From: Balanoglossus misakiensis
Lineage: Eukaryota > Hemichordata
Length of the DNA: 64,000 nt
Direction of reading: 5' to 3'
NCBI GenBank assembly: GCA_040954595.2
Contig: CM082589.2
Location: 8,060,001-8,124,000 of the forward strand
Of this stretch, positions 26,290 through 39,500 are shown piece after piece. Numbering within the stretch: the first letter of the stretch is position 1; each line of letters begins with the position of its first letter. The notes beneath the pieces are model-generated. The model was not told the DNA's origin and ran no database searches. It worked only from the letters and a program-made list of their open reading frames with translations. Position numbers and translations under genes: made by a program.

Positions 26290-26745
26290 GCATCATCCCT
26301 ATGCTTCGATGTCCCGTGGGATTCCATTCTTGGACCATTTTGTTTGCATTGTACATACGACCTCTTTTAAATCTTACTAGGGCACATTCTAATGCATGGA
26401 CCCCATGCATTAATGACAACCAACTCTATACGCATCAACTTAAATTGATCAGATACACAATGCCGTTAAAACTACGCATGAGTGTAACCCAAACAATGGA
26501 TGGCGTACAAGGAAATTCAGTTTCAACCACAGTAAAACAAAAGCATGTTAGTAACAAAACCCCAATTGCAGGATAAATCTCCTCGTCCGGAAGTTATTAA
26601 ATACGCCGCATCTGCAAAATATCTATTAGATAGCTATTCACCTACATGTACATCGGAATATGTTTATAATGTATGCGAAGCTGTATTCAACTTAGCGAGA
26701 AGTACTTCTATTCATCACCATTGCCTTGCCCACAACGAACACTAA
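26290..26745 (+). mobile_element. Non-LTR retrotransposon reverse transcriptase fossil
   Basis: Pieces of the RT core can be read across shifted frames. DVPWDSILGPF (for GVPQGSxLGPxLF) is followed by an LFALYIRPL frame and then NDNQLYTHQL (for the YADDTQLY active site, with the first catalytic Asp position altered). Next come KQWMAYKEIQFQPQ (for WMxxNKLxLN), MLVTKPQLQ, and finally NVCEAVFNLARS, which corresponds to the thumb-region motif. At least two frameshifts and a damaged YADD motif show that it is inactive. Confidence 0.72.
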
Positions 26746-29350
26746 CAATTGAATAAAATAATACTAACACATTGAAACTTGCAGCGTAACGTCTTATAAG
26801 GAATATGTGAATATCGTAAACGACTAGAACTACATGTACGCACTTGTGAAATGTATCGTTCCGATCTTACTAACCACAAGGAAATTATTTATAACAAAAA
26901 TAAGCACATTCTGTCTTGTAGACGACCATGTTTTAAACTCAACTGACAAGTTACAGTGCGAGGGGGAGTCCGACATTCATGAAACAGTAAATTCGTTTGT
27001 AATCCGATCTCTTTAGTTCTTAGCCACGCGGCCCGTATCATTAGAAGAAGACGCGTCTCTGTGTTGCCATGAAGGCTGTCTTATATGAAGTGAAAACAGG
27101 AAACGCTGTCGTGTGTTAGGACTAGGGGAGTCAATTTATCATATCGGTATGTATAAACCTACCTACCATACGACGGAATGGAATCGAACCTGGCTGGCAG
27201 CCTTAAGTTCCTATAATAGTTTGTTTTTCAAACTAGGCCTCAAATCTGTGGACGCCCATAAAGGCACATTTTTGGAAGAAAAAATCTCCTCCGCACGAGA
27301 AAAAGTCCATATGCTTAAATTTGCAGTGTAGCTAAATGTTTCTTTCCTATGCGTACTTACGTAGCTAGACTATTTCACCCTCTACATACACCAATTTCAA
27401 CCACGGGTCTCTTTACGACAGCTGCTTGATGAATAACGAAGAAATACCATGGTGAATTCGGCAGGCACTTGTGGAAGTATCATCTGGGTATCTCAATCTG
27501 ATTACTGCCTTGGCTGTTCTCGGGCGTACGGGCCAGTCCAGTAGTGTGGGCGTCCCTTTCCGAACAGAACAGCTGTTCACTGAGTAAAGGTAAAGCCGGC
27601 GCCCAACACTACATCTGATTTTATTCAGAGTGCGGTGTATCTGTACTACGAACATAACACAGAACCTTCCAGCCTCTTACAGAGAAGTGGTTTTATGCTG
27701 GTATGAAATTAATGGAAGTCAAACGCCTTAATTCCAACTGTATTGCCAATCAAGTATTCTGGCGAATCGGTTCATAACACGGAACAATAGACCTACATTC
27801 TTTAAAGCGTTGATTGGTTTAAGAATTGTACGCGTTACAGATACAAGTATATTGAAAAAAACGACCAACTTTCAAAAGAATATGAAATAAACCGTAAACT
27901 GAAGAGTAAACGAAATGGGATTATACAGTATAACATCATCAAACGCTCCTTGTCAAAAGAGTGGGTAAAAGTCATGTCCCAAGCCAATTATATATACTAT
28001 TTCAATAAATAAAACAAAACCAGCAATACTAAAGTATGCATCGTGATATTATTAATTGAAAACAAACAGATTCGTTCAACTTTAAGTGTAAATATTTAAT
28101 GGTCATTCGTAGGGAAGATTCAGTTTCGCCCAGGACAACTGAAGAAAGAAAACAAAACAATTATACGGCTAATCCTTTCTCCAGCTGCCTTTATTTTATA
28201 TTCCCGACGGTCGGAGCAGAAGGTACTCGCTGGTGGTGATAGGTAAGTCCATTAGATCAACTCAGATACAGGCATTTCAATTATTGATATATCTATAGAG
28301 AGTTCAACGATGGAAATATTCCATAGACTGTTACTGATTTTGAGTCAGCACCCAGCAAATTATTTCAAAACTTCATTATCAATTGGATCAGCAAGGTGTC
28401 TCTAAGGGTTGGCACTTCATATCCATTTGAGTATTATAACAGCCACCCGACAATTGTTGATGACTAGTGTTATCTCTCAAGTTCCTAGAAAGAAACATTC
28501 AGGATGTTTATATGTCGTAAACGATGCATGACGTGAACCACGGCCCTTCAAGTTGCTGACCCTATCCCACATTTCCATTTTCATTCGCATGAAATTGATT
28601 GCCACACATGTAATTCAAAGTGACGACAGTATTTACCTACTGAGGATTGACAGAATTCTGTAAATGTATCCGGCTGACATTGTTTTATACATATAATTGT
28701 AGAAAATTAAATGAATTTCAGGATTGAATAGTTTTATTTTCTGTAGTCGACAGAGTCATTGGGGCAAAAATGGTACAACGTACCATAATGCATGTGCAAG
28801 TACTTAAATTGAATTAAATCCAGCCTTTATGTGGGTATTGTCAGTTGTTAGCTGTTGCACGTGTTCATTCAGAAACGTTACCATTGTCCATTTCTTTCTT
28901 TCCTGACCACAAATCAACGACGTTACTCGTACAATCACTACAATGCATGTGTCAAGATCATAGATTCAGAGATAGCGCAGTGCACATCGAGCATTACAGA
29001 ACGGTATCTGATTTGTGGGATTTCTTGGATTGTTAATTTGATCAATCACTGGCGACAAATGATTATTATACGTAACGAAAATACTTAACAAAGAGATAAC
29101 CATTTTAATATTTACATTTGCGGCCATGATGTTGACAAGATATTTTACGGAAGTGCAGAAATTGCACAAATGTGTCTCCATTGTTAAAGTTGAGAATACA
29201 TGATTGATTGATTGCATTTATTCGCGTATGTTATTATATCCGTGTAAATGGATTACTAGTAATACAGTTATCCCTGAGAAAGGTTATTGTACAAATTATG
29301 GGGTCATGCAGACACCATTATACAGATGGAATATTGGAGTAAATTATTAC
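26746..29350. other. Intergenic sequence, no gene seen
   Basis: Only short random-looking open frames; no family or RNA gene recognised. Confidence 0.5.
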
Positions 29351-29580
29351 GTGTGAACGGTTTAAGTGGTCCTGAAACGTCTCAGATTTGAGACGGTTTG
29401 CCGGCCAGACCAGAGCTGGTGTAAGGATTAACACCTTTCCGCAATCCATTGTCTATGGGACTGAGCCTCAGCGCCTATACATAAACTTTGTGTGTGTAGA
29501 CACAAGGCGACTCAAAGGATTAATGCTCTGTGTTTACCATAGGCAAATACTATCTCAAATTTTACGCTGTGTGAACATGG
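29351..29580 (+). repeat. Interspersed repeat family R1, copy 2
   Basis: Same 230 bp unit as 3582-3808 in the same orientation, from GTGTGAAC at the left to GTGTGAAC at the right, with the CTCAGATTTGAGAC block and the GTTTACCATAGGCAAATA block conserved. Confidence 0.8.
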
Positions 29581-29935
29581 TAAATGTGACTGTTTAGAAA
29601 CACCGTAATTGCCATAACACACGACCGCATCGACTAACTGTTTATGACAATTACGTATCGCTGTTATAATGCAATGGTTGCTGTAAGCTGTCCGATGGAT
29701 TTGCCCAAGGGATAAACCAACCTTCAATTAGTCAAAGTACGACTGCGCAACCGGAAAGAATAAGACTCCTATAACCATGACTCTGTTAACTCAAATTCTG
29801 TTAACGTCCATTTGGGAAGGTAAATGAAGGTAGATGTGATTACTGGAGAATGTGTGTATAAGAACAGCGTGTACTTGTATGCTATTTAATGTCGTGCGCG
29901 CCACGGACTGGCTTTTTAGAAAAATATGATTCTCC

Positions 29936-30155
29936 AAACCAGAAGAAAACAAGAAGAAAATTTGGTGTTCAACGTCTTGTTTTCACGAAAATCGCTACTT
30001 TAAATTTTCTCCATAGACTTAGCAGATAGATTGGTGGCCATTTTGAATTTCGAATTTGAGACATATTTTGAGGCATTTCTGCTCAGCCCTGCCTTGAGCA
30101 AAAATATGAGAGATGATTTAAAACTTCGATTTTCGAGGCACGTTCTACCTTAAAA
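29936..30155 (+). repeat. Interspersed repeat family R3, copy 1
   Basis: Contains CGTCTTGTTTTCACGAAAAT, CCATAGACTTAGC, GGCCATTTTGAATTTCGAAT and CTTCGATTTTCGAGGCACG in order. The same blocks occur inverted at about 57,100-57,375. Non-coding. Confidence 0.72.
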
Positions 30156-31092
30156 ACAAGTAAAAACCAATTCATCCAATACATTGCACACTGACCCGTG
30201 CATGATCGTTGAAATTCATTTTGCAATACATAGATGTGACCCTATCAGCGAACAGGCGAATTTTGTCATCTCACCTGAAATGTAATAAGTCATTTCTGTG
30301 TCATGATTGTGACGCGTTGTCCCATTTCGGGCACAATTTGCTGAATAAAATTATGGCCTGTATCTCATGATCGCAAAATGCAATTGACCGTTTTAGGAGA
30401 CATCTCGCAGCTACATTGAATTAGACACATACCCTTTTCAAAACACACGGTCAAGAAATTGTTCACTATATGTCCGATCGCTGAGAAGGTAGGACTCCAT
30501 GATGTTGAAAAACGCAATTAAAGAAGTGACCACACCTTGGAGAAAATTGGATAATGTTACAATATGATTATATTATATATCAGGTGATATGTTCCATACG
30601 ATACCACGATAATTAAAGTCACCAACCATAATTAAAACGTCGTTGGGGCGCATATTCGAAACAACTAATCTAGTGCGTAATCAATTTCATCAACAATAGA
30701 AATGTTAGCCTGTCATCAGGTGGATAGTAAACTGTGGGTAAAAATAACTTACAATTGGACATTGAAGAAAAAACTGAAACGGTAATTCAGTATCATAACT
30801 TGTTCTCTAAAATTTGACAAAATACACTGAAAAATACACTGATGACAAAAGGGACGATTTCATTGCAGAAATCCTAGCTTTCACTGAAACGTAAATTTTG
30901 GGGTTTTGTTCATTCAAATTGCACTGAATCATCCACAGTAAATAAAATGCAATGGAGCCAAGAAAAACAAATGGAATAATCTTTTGATTATTTTAGCTTG
31001 AAAATTAAGAAGAAACAACAGAAAATGTGGGCTCAGGGACATTCCTTTATATATATCTATATTGAAATAAGACCAAAAAAGAGTTACATACT
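30156..31092. other. Intergenic sequence, nothing recognised
   Basis: No gene or clear repeat. A DNA phrase resembling the start of the following retroelement fossil (GACAAAAGGGACGATTTCA, about 30,845) may be chance or further decay. Confidence 0.4.
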
Positions 31093-31332
31093 AAGCTGTA
31101 TGACAAAAGGGATGATTTCAACTTTCACAACTTCTAAGATACTGTATAGCTTAATTGTCACTCATATGGGGACTTTAGAGTAAGACACAGCTTATTAACA
31201 TCCAAGCTGGTGAAACAAGGATTCTGCAAAAGCAGAAATGGTAGGTCATTTAAAAAGTTCCATGGTAGATATAGTGATGTTGTTACTCAAATTATGAGTG
31301 ACATCATTCCCGGATTTGACTTGCAACAGTAA
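31093..31332 (+). mobile_element. Retroelement polyprotein C-terminal fossil
   Basis: Two frames give KLYDKRDDFNFHNF, then YGDFRVRHSLLTSKLVKQGF and SFKKFHGRYSDVV. This is the arrangement at the C-terminus of a family of reverse-transcriptase ORFs common in marine invertebrate genomes (Y/D-K-R-D-D-F-x-F, then F-x-x-R-x-x-L-L-T-x-K-L-x-x-Q-G-F, then KFYGRYxDLV). About 50 codons between the blocks are missing or scrambled, and a stop follows the first block. It differs in sequence from the element end at 4270-4553, so it is a second element family. Confidence 0.65.
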
Positions 31333-32536
31333 TTTGGTGGTTTGATCAAATCACACTTGAACGTGAGGATTTGGGTGAATCTGAACATGCATAATTGCCA
31401 CGCATTCAATAGACCGAGTCCAGCTCATATCCCAACTCTCAATACTCAATTTCTCCTTGACAGTCGTGATCTTGGAATCACATTAGACTTATAGACTCAC
31501 CTTCACCTGTAAAGTGAAAATTATTTTTTATCCTGTAGGGTCAAAATATTCCATACTGCCCCGAGATTTCCGTATTTTTAAAATTAATTATTCACTAAAA
31601 GTAGAATGTACCTACTATAAATTTTATGTACATGTACTATAAATTGTAAAAGACTACGGATAACTAAATAGCTGCTAAATATTTACCTATGTATCTATAA
31701 ATTACAGAATGCTTATGTGGAAAGCTAAAATTCAATGAATCGATAAAATACCACAGTTATAGCAATATCGAAAACTGAAAAACAGTCTCATGGGGGATGT
31801 AAAATTCGACAATTCTTCGATGGTCGAGCAATGTTGTTTGATATTCTCTAAATAGCTACTCATCGCAAATGTAAATGCCATTATTTGTACGGCTCTGTGT
31901 AACTCAAAGATAAACAGGAAAAACTTGTTGCAGTCAACGTAGCGCATAATGAGTTGAGAGCTAAGTGCAAAACACAGTACCGTCCGGGTTTCGATCCATT
32001 ATGTAAGATGTCAAACGCAAATAATTAAAACAGGCTCGCTCGTGGCCATGCGATATTTTGTCGTTTTTTCGCCATTTCTTGACCGTGTAAACACAGATTG
32101 TGTACATTGAATGTTTAGCGATAGTCTCAGCAAAATTCACATAGCTGAGTTTAGACACTAGGCGTGAAGCAAAACTTCACATGCGTAAATCTCATCGCTA
32201 AAGAGAAGAAAATTCTAAGATCCAGCTTCAGTTTGCACTAAAGACTGCACTTGATTTCCTGGCAAATGCCTCGGCGAGCAGTTACTCACCATTGTGAAAA
32301 GTTTGCCTCATTCCTTAGTATATGCGTAGATTGTGACTATGGCAAATTTGATTCTTCTCGCCCACTTCAATCCAATTCAATGTGTGTTTAATACCTCAGC
32401 TCGTTGCTGAACCGACTGTTTGCAATTGACAACGAATGCAGCCTTACCTGATCGATGTTTCAATCAGCCGATTCTGTGCCGTATTTTGTCGTCGGACTCC
32501 GTCTGCCAGTAACCACCCTCTACTTCTCAACAGCAG

Positions 32537-32573
<37 letters not shown>

Positions 32574-34586
32574 AGCAACGGAAAAATACGCTAAATCTAC
32601 GAGCAGAATGCCGCAAATGGATTGGCAATGTCTGCTCAGTGTGTTCTGGTTAGTATTTGTGGAATTGACTCAAAACGTCCAAAACACGAGAAAATGAGTA
32701 ACTCAAGAATGCACGCACTGGCTAGTTCTTGCTGGACAGTGATCGAGTGAGTTTTCCGATAACATGTATTCCACTTGATCGTCCCATTTAATGACGGAAA
32801 GGTATCACGTGGGCGTGATCAGCTGACATAAAAACCGTGACGTACGTGTAGTACGTATCTTCTCTGAGGAAATTCACACTTTAAACATTTGTGAAGTAGT
32901 TGTAATCGACATGTGGATTGCCTTAGTGTCATTCTAAACACCTAAGAGAACAATAGATGTTGATTTCCAGTGACGTCATGAACCTGTGTTGATCACAAAG
33001 ACTATAAGTATTGGTATATGTAAGCATTTGACAAGCTCCCCTAGTACAAAATGATATGTCTAATTTCAATCAAATGGTTGTTCCACCCATGACCATGTAC
33101 ATATATTGGGTAAAGATGCGTTGAATCTATAATCGAACCTTCACCAGGACCACTACTATGTGTGATTAACGTTGTCTGATTTCATACTTTAAGAGCTTAT
33201 CAAGGTGAAGTGAAGTAGCTTTTTAGAACTTTTATCCCCTGAAGCGACTTCCAATGTCTTGTTCTTCCTAACACTATATATTGCATTAAAATAAACCTGG
33301 CTATTGTACATAGGAACTGCATACAGAAAATGGTTGTTAGTACTGTATGCAAACGTTGCTGGTACTCATAGAAATAATAAATATGATATTAAATTATATG
33401 CCACGAAATATGCTTCGATAAAGTGAGTTGGTTGAATGTGTAGTAGACGGAAAGGTAGATCTGGGTGGTTTTACTAAACTTTTACTGAAGCGTAACCTTG
33501 GAAACCTTATTCATTATTTAGCTTCGCCAGTGCAAAATAAAATACTTATTGAATTATAATGACCTACTTCTTCTACACATAGCCACCACTATAATTAAAT
33601 TGACTAGCTATTCGGTCGGATCTTGAATTGGTATTTCGACTACAAAGCCAACATTTGGGGTATACTTGACATGGCGCCCAAAAGCGAGATTCGAAGGCGT
33701 CAGAAGTCTCTTTTCGGCCACAACGCTTCCAACGAAGTTAATATTAAGCCATTAAGTCATATTAACAAATGGTCGAGAACATTTCTGTTGGAATAAAGGA
33801 TGTATTTGCCGATGCGTATGAACTCTATGTCAACACGCATGGATTGTCAGACTTTAGATGAATGGACTGACCCAACAAGTATTGCCTAGAAACCAAGTTA
33901 CTGTGTGTCAGTCAAGCATTCAGACCAGCCACGTCTGATGAATCGCGATCGTTGTATTTGCCTATGGAACACAAAGCGCCCCCTACAGTCAGAACCGCTG
34001 GTGAATGCGCGCGTAAACAATAAATTACTCTATGTCACCATTGAGGGCTACTTTCGAGGGAAGGTTATGCATCGACTTGCGAAAAACGTTGCCTTCTGTG
34101 AGAGTTATAGGTGAATGTGTCACCATGCAATTATAAGTGTATCGCATTCGTGTCCTTGTCAGTTGGGAACTATTCTGCTACAAAGTGCTTCACGCTTCTT
34201 AAGCACTGGTTCGAAATTGGTCAAGAAGAAATAGTAGTATTTTAAACTTTTCAGAGCGTCTCAACGCTTCTACCACACTGAGCTATTGTACTCACACTTA
34301 ACACGTCTTACGTTTCGTTTAGAGGGAGGGGAGGCGAGGAAAGGGAAGGAAATTCGTCGTTTGCGAATATGCATCGCTTGAATTGCACACCCAAACACTA
34401 TTCAGTGATTAACAATACGTGTACACACATTCATAAATAGGTACATCTACATGTACAACTTAAGTTTAAAAGCAAAATCACTTCTTTTTGGTTAAGCATA
34501 CGATGACAAACTTACATTCACCTACAAAGCTGGTTGTAACGATTGACTAATTTTCTACCACTTATAAATGTCAAAAGTTTCTTTTA
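31333..34586. other. Intergenic sequence, no gene seen
   Basis: Contains a (TTG)12 microsatellite. No exon of the downstream K2P relic (its first TM and first pore half) could be found here. Confidence 0.5.
32537..32573. repeat. (TTG)12 microsatellite
   Basis: Twelve TTG units; the valine run in an overlapping open frame comes from it. Confidence 0.93.
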
Positions 34587-35690
34587 CAGATTATGGTTTC
34601 ATGGCACCAGTGTTTTACGCAATGGTTGGCGTACCACTTAACTTACTGTTTCTGTCCCCTGCTGGTGACGTCATTGCTATGTGTCGTTCGGTATGTATCA
34701 CGTGCGTAGTCCAGAAAAACAACACTCGATGTGCAATTGCTGTATCGACAAACGCCCTCAAACGCCAACTCTCAGGATTATGAACAGTGAGACCGGTAGT
34801 AAACAACCTATAGTTCTGGCATCTCTGCATCAACTGCAGCGGACAGTGTTATAACGGAAGACCAAGAAAATAATTTACATGACAATGGCATCATATAGAG
34901 AAAGCATCCACATTTGTCAATATGTGATCGCCAAGAACGTCTCAAAGTATAATCACTTCTGTATGGAGAATGTGCAAATCAGCTAAGCAAAAGAGTCAGA
35001 AACTTTTCATCGAAGGAGAAAAGGGAAATACTTAACGTTGACAGTCTGTGCACAACGACCAATGCAGTTTTGGTGGGAAATTCACATGAAATATGTGTGA
35101 TGAAAGTGCTGATGAGGATGCCAATACACGTTTTAATGTATCAAATGAAGCAACACAAGTTAATCTTTCACTGAAAAATGAAAGCATGTTCAGAAATACT
35201 GAATATAGCTGTGTGAAAATATAGATTACCGATCATCCAATGAACTGGAGGTACGGTATGAAACGTCACCCAAAATACCTTCATGCGAAATGCGCATTGA
35301 AGGTAGACAGAAGGCATGTTGCAACGCAGACACTGTGTAGCTGTATAAATACATTCAGTGTGTACCCCATATGCTTCTACCTGATGTTCCCTTGTCTGTT
35401 GTTTTGCTCATTGTCATCATGTATTTATTCAGTGGAGCCAAAGTCTTTCAAGAGTGTGAGTGCTATTGGTCTACTTAGATTCTCTTGCTTCCTGTGTGAT
35501 TGCATTAACCACAGTAGGTTTTGGCGACATGGGACCTAGCCAAACACTCATAACTGATGAAGTCAATTGCTATCTGATAATGGCATAGATTATGCTTAGA
35601 CTAGTCATTCTATCAGTGTGTTTTAAATCTTCGCAAACAAAAATAATTGAAGGATTCAAGTCAATAAAACACTGCCTTTTATGTACATTT
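34587..35690 (+). pseudogene. Two-pore-domain potassium channel (K2P/KCNK) pseudogene
   Basis: K2P channels carry background K+ current and have two pore loops per subunit. Here an acceptor-like TTTCTTTTACAG leads straight into the end of pore 1 and TM2 (YGFMAPVFYAMVGVPLNLLF), at the place where many KCNK genes have an intron inside the GYG codons. After a frameshift comes a cytoplasmic linker (about 34,700-34,850, containing MCNCCIDKRPQTPTLRI). After several stops come TM3 (DVPLSVVLLIVIMYLFSGAK, about 35,380-35,440), another frameshift, pore 2 (ASCVIALTTVGFGDMGPS, about 35,485-35,540), an in-frame TAG and TM4 (LRLVILSVCFKSSQTKIIEG). The first pore lacks roughly eight residues between the AP and the FYA. 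TM1 and the first half of pore 1 are not found. The several disabling changes make this a relic, not a working gene. Confidence 0.78.
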
Positions 35691-35805
35691 GTCAAAATAA
35701 CGTACAGTTGTAGATATATACAGTTGCTTTCAACTCATATTTTATCAGATATTGTCTACAATATACATACTGTTCTTCGCTCTCCTCACGGATGGATGTG
35801 ACAGA

Positions 35806-35873
35806 TATAAACGGTGTTTTGTATGAAACATAATTAATTGAAAAAGGGGCAGCGAGAGAGAGAGAGACTTTGT
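35806..35873. mobile_element. Foldback MITE family F1, copy F (right-arm fragment)
   Basis: Only the outer part of a right arm remains: TATAAACGGTGTTTTGTATG, then ACATAATTAATTGAAAAAGG, GGCAGCGAGAGAG and GACTTTGT. The terminal CCCTTTAA is lost. It lies between the K2P relic and TRPC-A. Confidence 0.75.
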
Positions 35874-36404
35874 ATATAAATTGTATATGCACGCCTTAGA
35901 CCACTAAATTTTAGATTAAACATGTCGAAATATTCAAAAAATTATTTATGAATGACTTGAAATCTCCATAAGCTTTTAAGCTAAGCATCGACGTCATAAC
36001 ATATGTTATTACGACTGGATGTCACCTCTTTATTGCAGATCTGATACATTTGAGACGCCGAATGTATGATGATGAATAAAGAAAGACAATCTGACATATT
36101 TGTGATTGATGTGCATGATGACTTCAATGATGTCTCTCGGTCGCTATTATTTTCCAAGTATATTAAAGAAAGCTATCGTCGATTGCCGTCATTCAGAAAT
36201 CCCATCCGATACTCCACACAACCTTGTAGTCATGCATTCCCTATCTCTGAAAGAACAAGTGTAAAACTTACAATAAGTTAGAGGGTCCAGCCAATGACAC
36301 GGAAGTCTTGAAACGAAATTAATTAGCGAGGTTCGCGGATACCATCGCTGAAGTAATACTATATTGAATCTGACTTCTGCTAATAGTAAGGCAATCGACA
36401 AGAA

Positions 36405-36582
36405 ATGGACAAACGGGCAGAGTTGAAAAGATCGGTGGAACGGTTATTTCTATCTGCGGCAGAAAAGGGCGACAAGAAAGCCATCAAGTACGCACTCGAG
36501 AATGCCATTGGTTTGGATTACAACTGCGTGGATCCTAATGGAAGGACAGCTTTGATCATAGCCGTTGAAAATGCAAATACCG
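36405..36582 (+). CDS. TRPC-A exon 1 (start, ankyrin repeat 1)
   Basis: Codes residues 1-59 and the first base of codon 60; donor CG|GTAAGT. Contains LFLSAAEKGDKKAIKYALEN and DPNGRTALIIAVENA, the first TRPC ankyrin segment. Phase 1 end, identical in position to TRPC-B exon 1. Confidence 0.93.
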
Positions 36583-39500
36583 GTAAGTGGAAATTGCTGT
36601 ATATCTTGTTGGCGATATTCATGTGTCGTCATTTCAACTCGTTCGTCGGACGTCCATTTGCTTACCAACTGTGATTCACACACTTATGCCAATTTGCACA
36701 GCGTACAAGTGGAGAGACCAAAACGAAATGCTCTCTGCAATTGTACTTGTAACTTGAAAATATACAATTACTAAAAGCTATGTTTTGCACTATACTTTAA
36801 GCATAACGGTTTGTTTGCGGTCTTACAGCGATAATATTCACAATAATTTTTACTGTATTCTCTAAATGAAGAAGTAAAAGCTATGCCAATAGGGTTATTA
36901 TTTGACTTTGGTATAGTTATCAATTATCGAAGATTCCAGCACAGTCATTGCATGAATAAACCAAGGCACATATTTCATGCACGCAATAGCAATACTGATT
37001 ATAAAAATATGACAAATCAAGCCCAGTCTGACGCTAAAATTCTACAACATTACCGAGGGCCCGGGGCCATTCAACTTTGTTTTCCCTACACGTATTTTGA
37101 CCGGGTCATTCCTTTTATTGAGCAGTTGCAACTGCATGACTCCATCTTACGTGATTAAAACGGATGGGTTAAAGTTTACATGGCAGACTAGCGTGGGTTT
37201 AACTTGATCACATACGTCATGCGATTTCTTCTCAAGTCAACACATTTGAGTTTGGACATGTAGTCCTGTAGTGTGTTTCAAGTAGCCATGAAATCTATAA
37301 GCCATCATACACAGTTAAGTATCCTTGCATTTCATCTAGATAAGTCGGTTAAAATACTTCGTGAATTCAAAAACTGTATCCAAGTTTCAACATTATTTCC
37401 GCGCGCGCATGACTGACACATTCTTTCGCCAAGCTCATGCCCGCTAGGCACTTAAACTTTACGGGGCCGATCTGTTTTCCCTGACCATTTAATGCAATAC
37501 ACGCTAAGGTGATTTTAAGTTATTATAGGAGTGCGTAGGCCAGAGGAATTAAACGGTGACCCCCTGCAACGCATTGCTAAAATGTGACCCCCTAGCCCTT
37601 GTTTGTAAAGTGGACCCTCCCAATTGGTCGCTGGTAAATGTTCGATCAAAATGTCTCCAAACCTACAAACTATATTTAGGTATTTTGACCCACGTCTAGA
37701 ATACGAAGACAATTGTTTCGGGTAATAGCTTAGGATCAATATATGTCTGTGGAAAATGAATTATTCTTGGCTGCGTCTCACTGTATTGGCATGCACTGAC
37801 TTTGTTTTAATCTTCAACCATTTCCAATTTTAAAATGTTGCCCTCTCTCTAGGATATGTTTGTAAGCGCAAACAGCCCACCCCGTCGTAATAATTGAAAG
37901 CTCCCTGATAAAGCAGTTCGGTCATGTGACAAATGTTGCTGAGTAAATCATGCACGCTTCCGCTTTTGCCTCGGAGATTAGCCTCAGAAGCAGAACAAGG
38001 GGGGCAGCGCGTATTGTTGTCATGGTTATGCGTCTCTGTTATAGTAGGGCGATATATCGATATAGAGAAAGAGTCAGTAATTGATACAGAACATGGATAG
38101 ACATTCATTACTGGTAGTTGATACAAGAACTCAATAGAAACATATTTAAAGTCATCTCAACGCAGATGTTTATGCCACAGTTCGTTTGCCTTTTGTCAAG
38201 ATAAAGGCATTTCCAAATTTAATTGAGTAGTTTCCTTTGTCAAGATAAGTTAATGTACAGGTGTTTCTCAGCACACATGGTGGCTACATCGCATTGGCAA
38301 TTTCCTGAGCATGTCACCTCCATTGATTTTACAAAGGTAGAGATTTATGACAGTGCACATGGCTATTATGGAGGTGCCGCTGATCGATTTGACAGTATTT
38401 TATGAGAGAGCAATTGAATGTAGTCTATCAGCTGGATTACCCCTTTCTGTCCTCGAAGCCTTCTCCTTTGTTAGATTAAAGACTTCTTCGAACTAGCCAG
38501 CTTTAATTAATTGAAGGTATTATTAATTTTTACTGTTTGATATCACTACTGACCCAAAACAGTCGTCAAACAAGAACTCTCGGTGTCACTTCTATTGCAC
38601 TAAACGACGTTGGAAAATGACATGTCATTCTAATCAGATTGAGAGAAATTAAGTGAATAACACAGAAATGCGATAGCTTGACTCATATTAGTTCAAGTTA
38701 ATAATTTTTATTTGCGGAAAACCTGTCCGGTTGTGATAATTAGGATTAAGATAAGCCCGGATAATGATTTATATACTTCCGTTCAAATTACGCGATTATT
38801 GGATTATTTTCTGGGTGTCCATAAATTTGCCCTAACCTTGACGTAAAAGGAGACACTAGTTGGCCGATCTGTATTTCAAGACAGTGGGTTAACAAAACAC
38901 GTTTATGGAATCGATTGTGTACTTTTATGATAATGAATTAGTAAGAATATGTTTGGTGTACAAATCACTGGTCATCAAAAATATATACTAGTAACATCTT
39001 TGAGTCTTAGAAATAGACAAATGTTATCCTTGGGATATTAAAAATATGAAAGAAATTAAGAGGAATAAATATAATATGGGTTTAATTATATATTAAATAA
39101 ACCAAAATTGTGTACTAGAAGTAGAATTCCATGTGTCAGTCATGACGTATTACTCGTCCGTTTCCTTGTGATAACGTGAGAATCTCCGAGATGACTCACC
39201 AAACTCGTATTTGTACACAGGATGCATGACTCTATTCACTCATGCTCTTCAGCACTTTCATTGTTTTTTAATGGTTCCGATGAAACTCCTCTTTGCGTTA
39301 AAAGCCAAGCGCTTTGAATTCTTTACTGGCATTCCTGTGCTGATGTTTGGCTAATTCGTTTGAAAATAGGCATGCACCACTAAAGTAAGAACGAGATAAT
39401 TCACATAGCGTACATTTATCATATAAGTTATTCGTGATAGCTTTCTAAGCGTTTAACGTTAAGTTACTTAAACTATATGCCTATTCTTGAATGACAGCTT

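Noticed and set aside
34587-34783. Treating the K2P segment as a functional exon with the GTATGT donor at about 34,690
   Set aside because: The pore 1 segment lacks several residues between the AP and FYA motifs, and the linker, TM3, pore 2 and TM4 downstream are broken by frameshifts and stops, so a pseudogene fits better.
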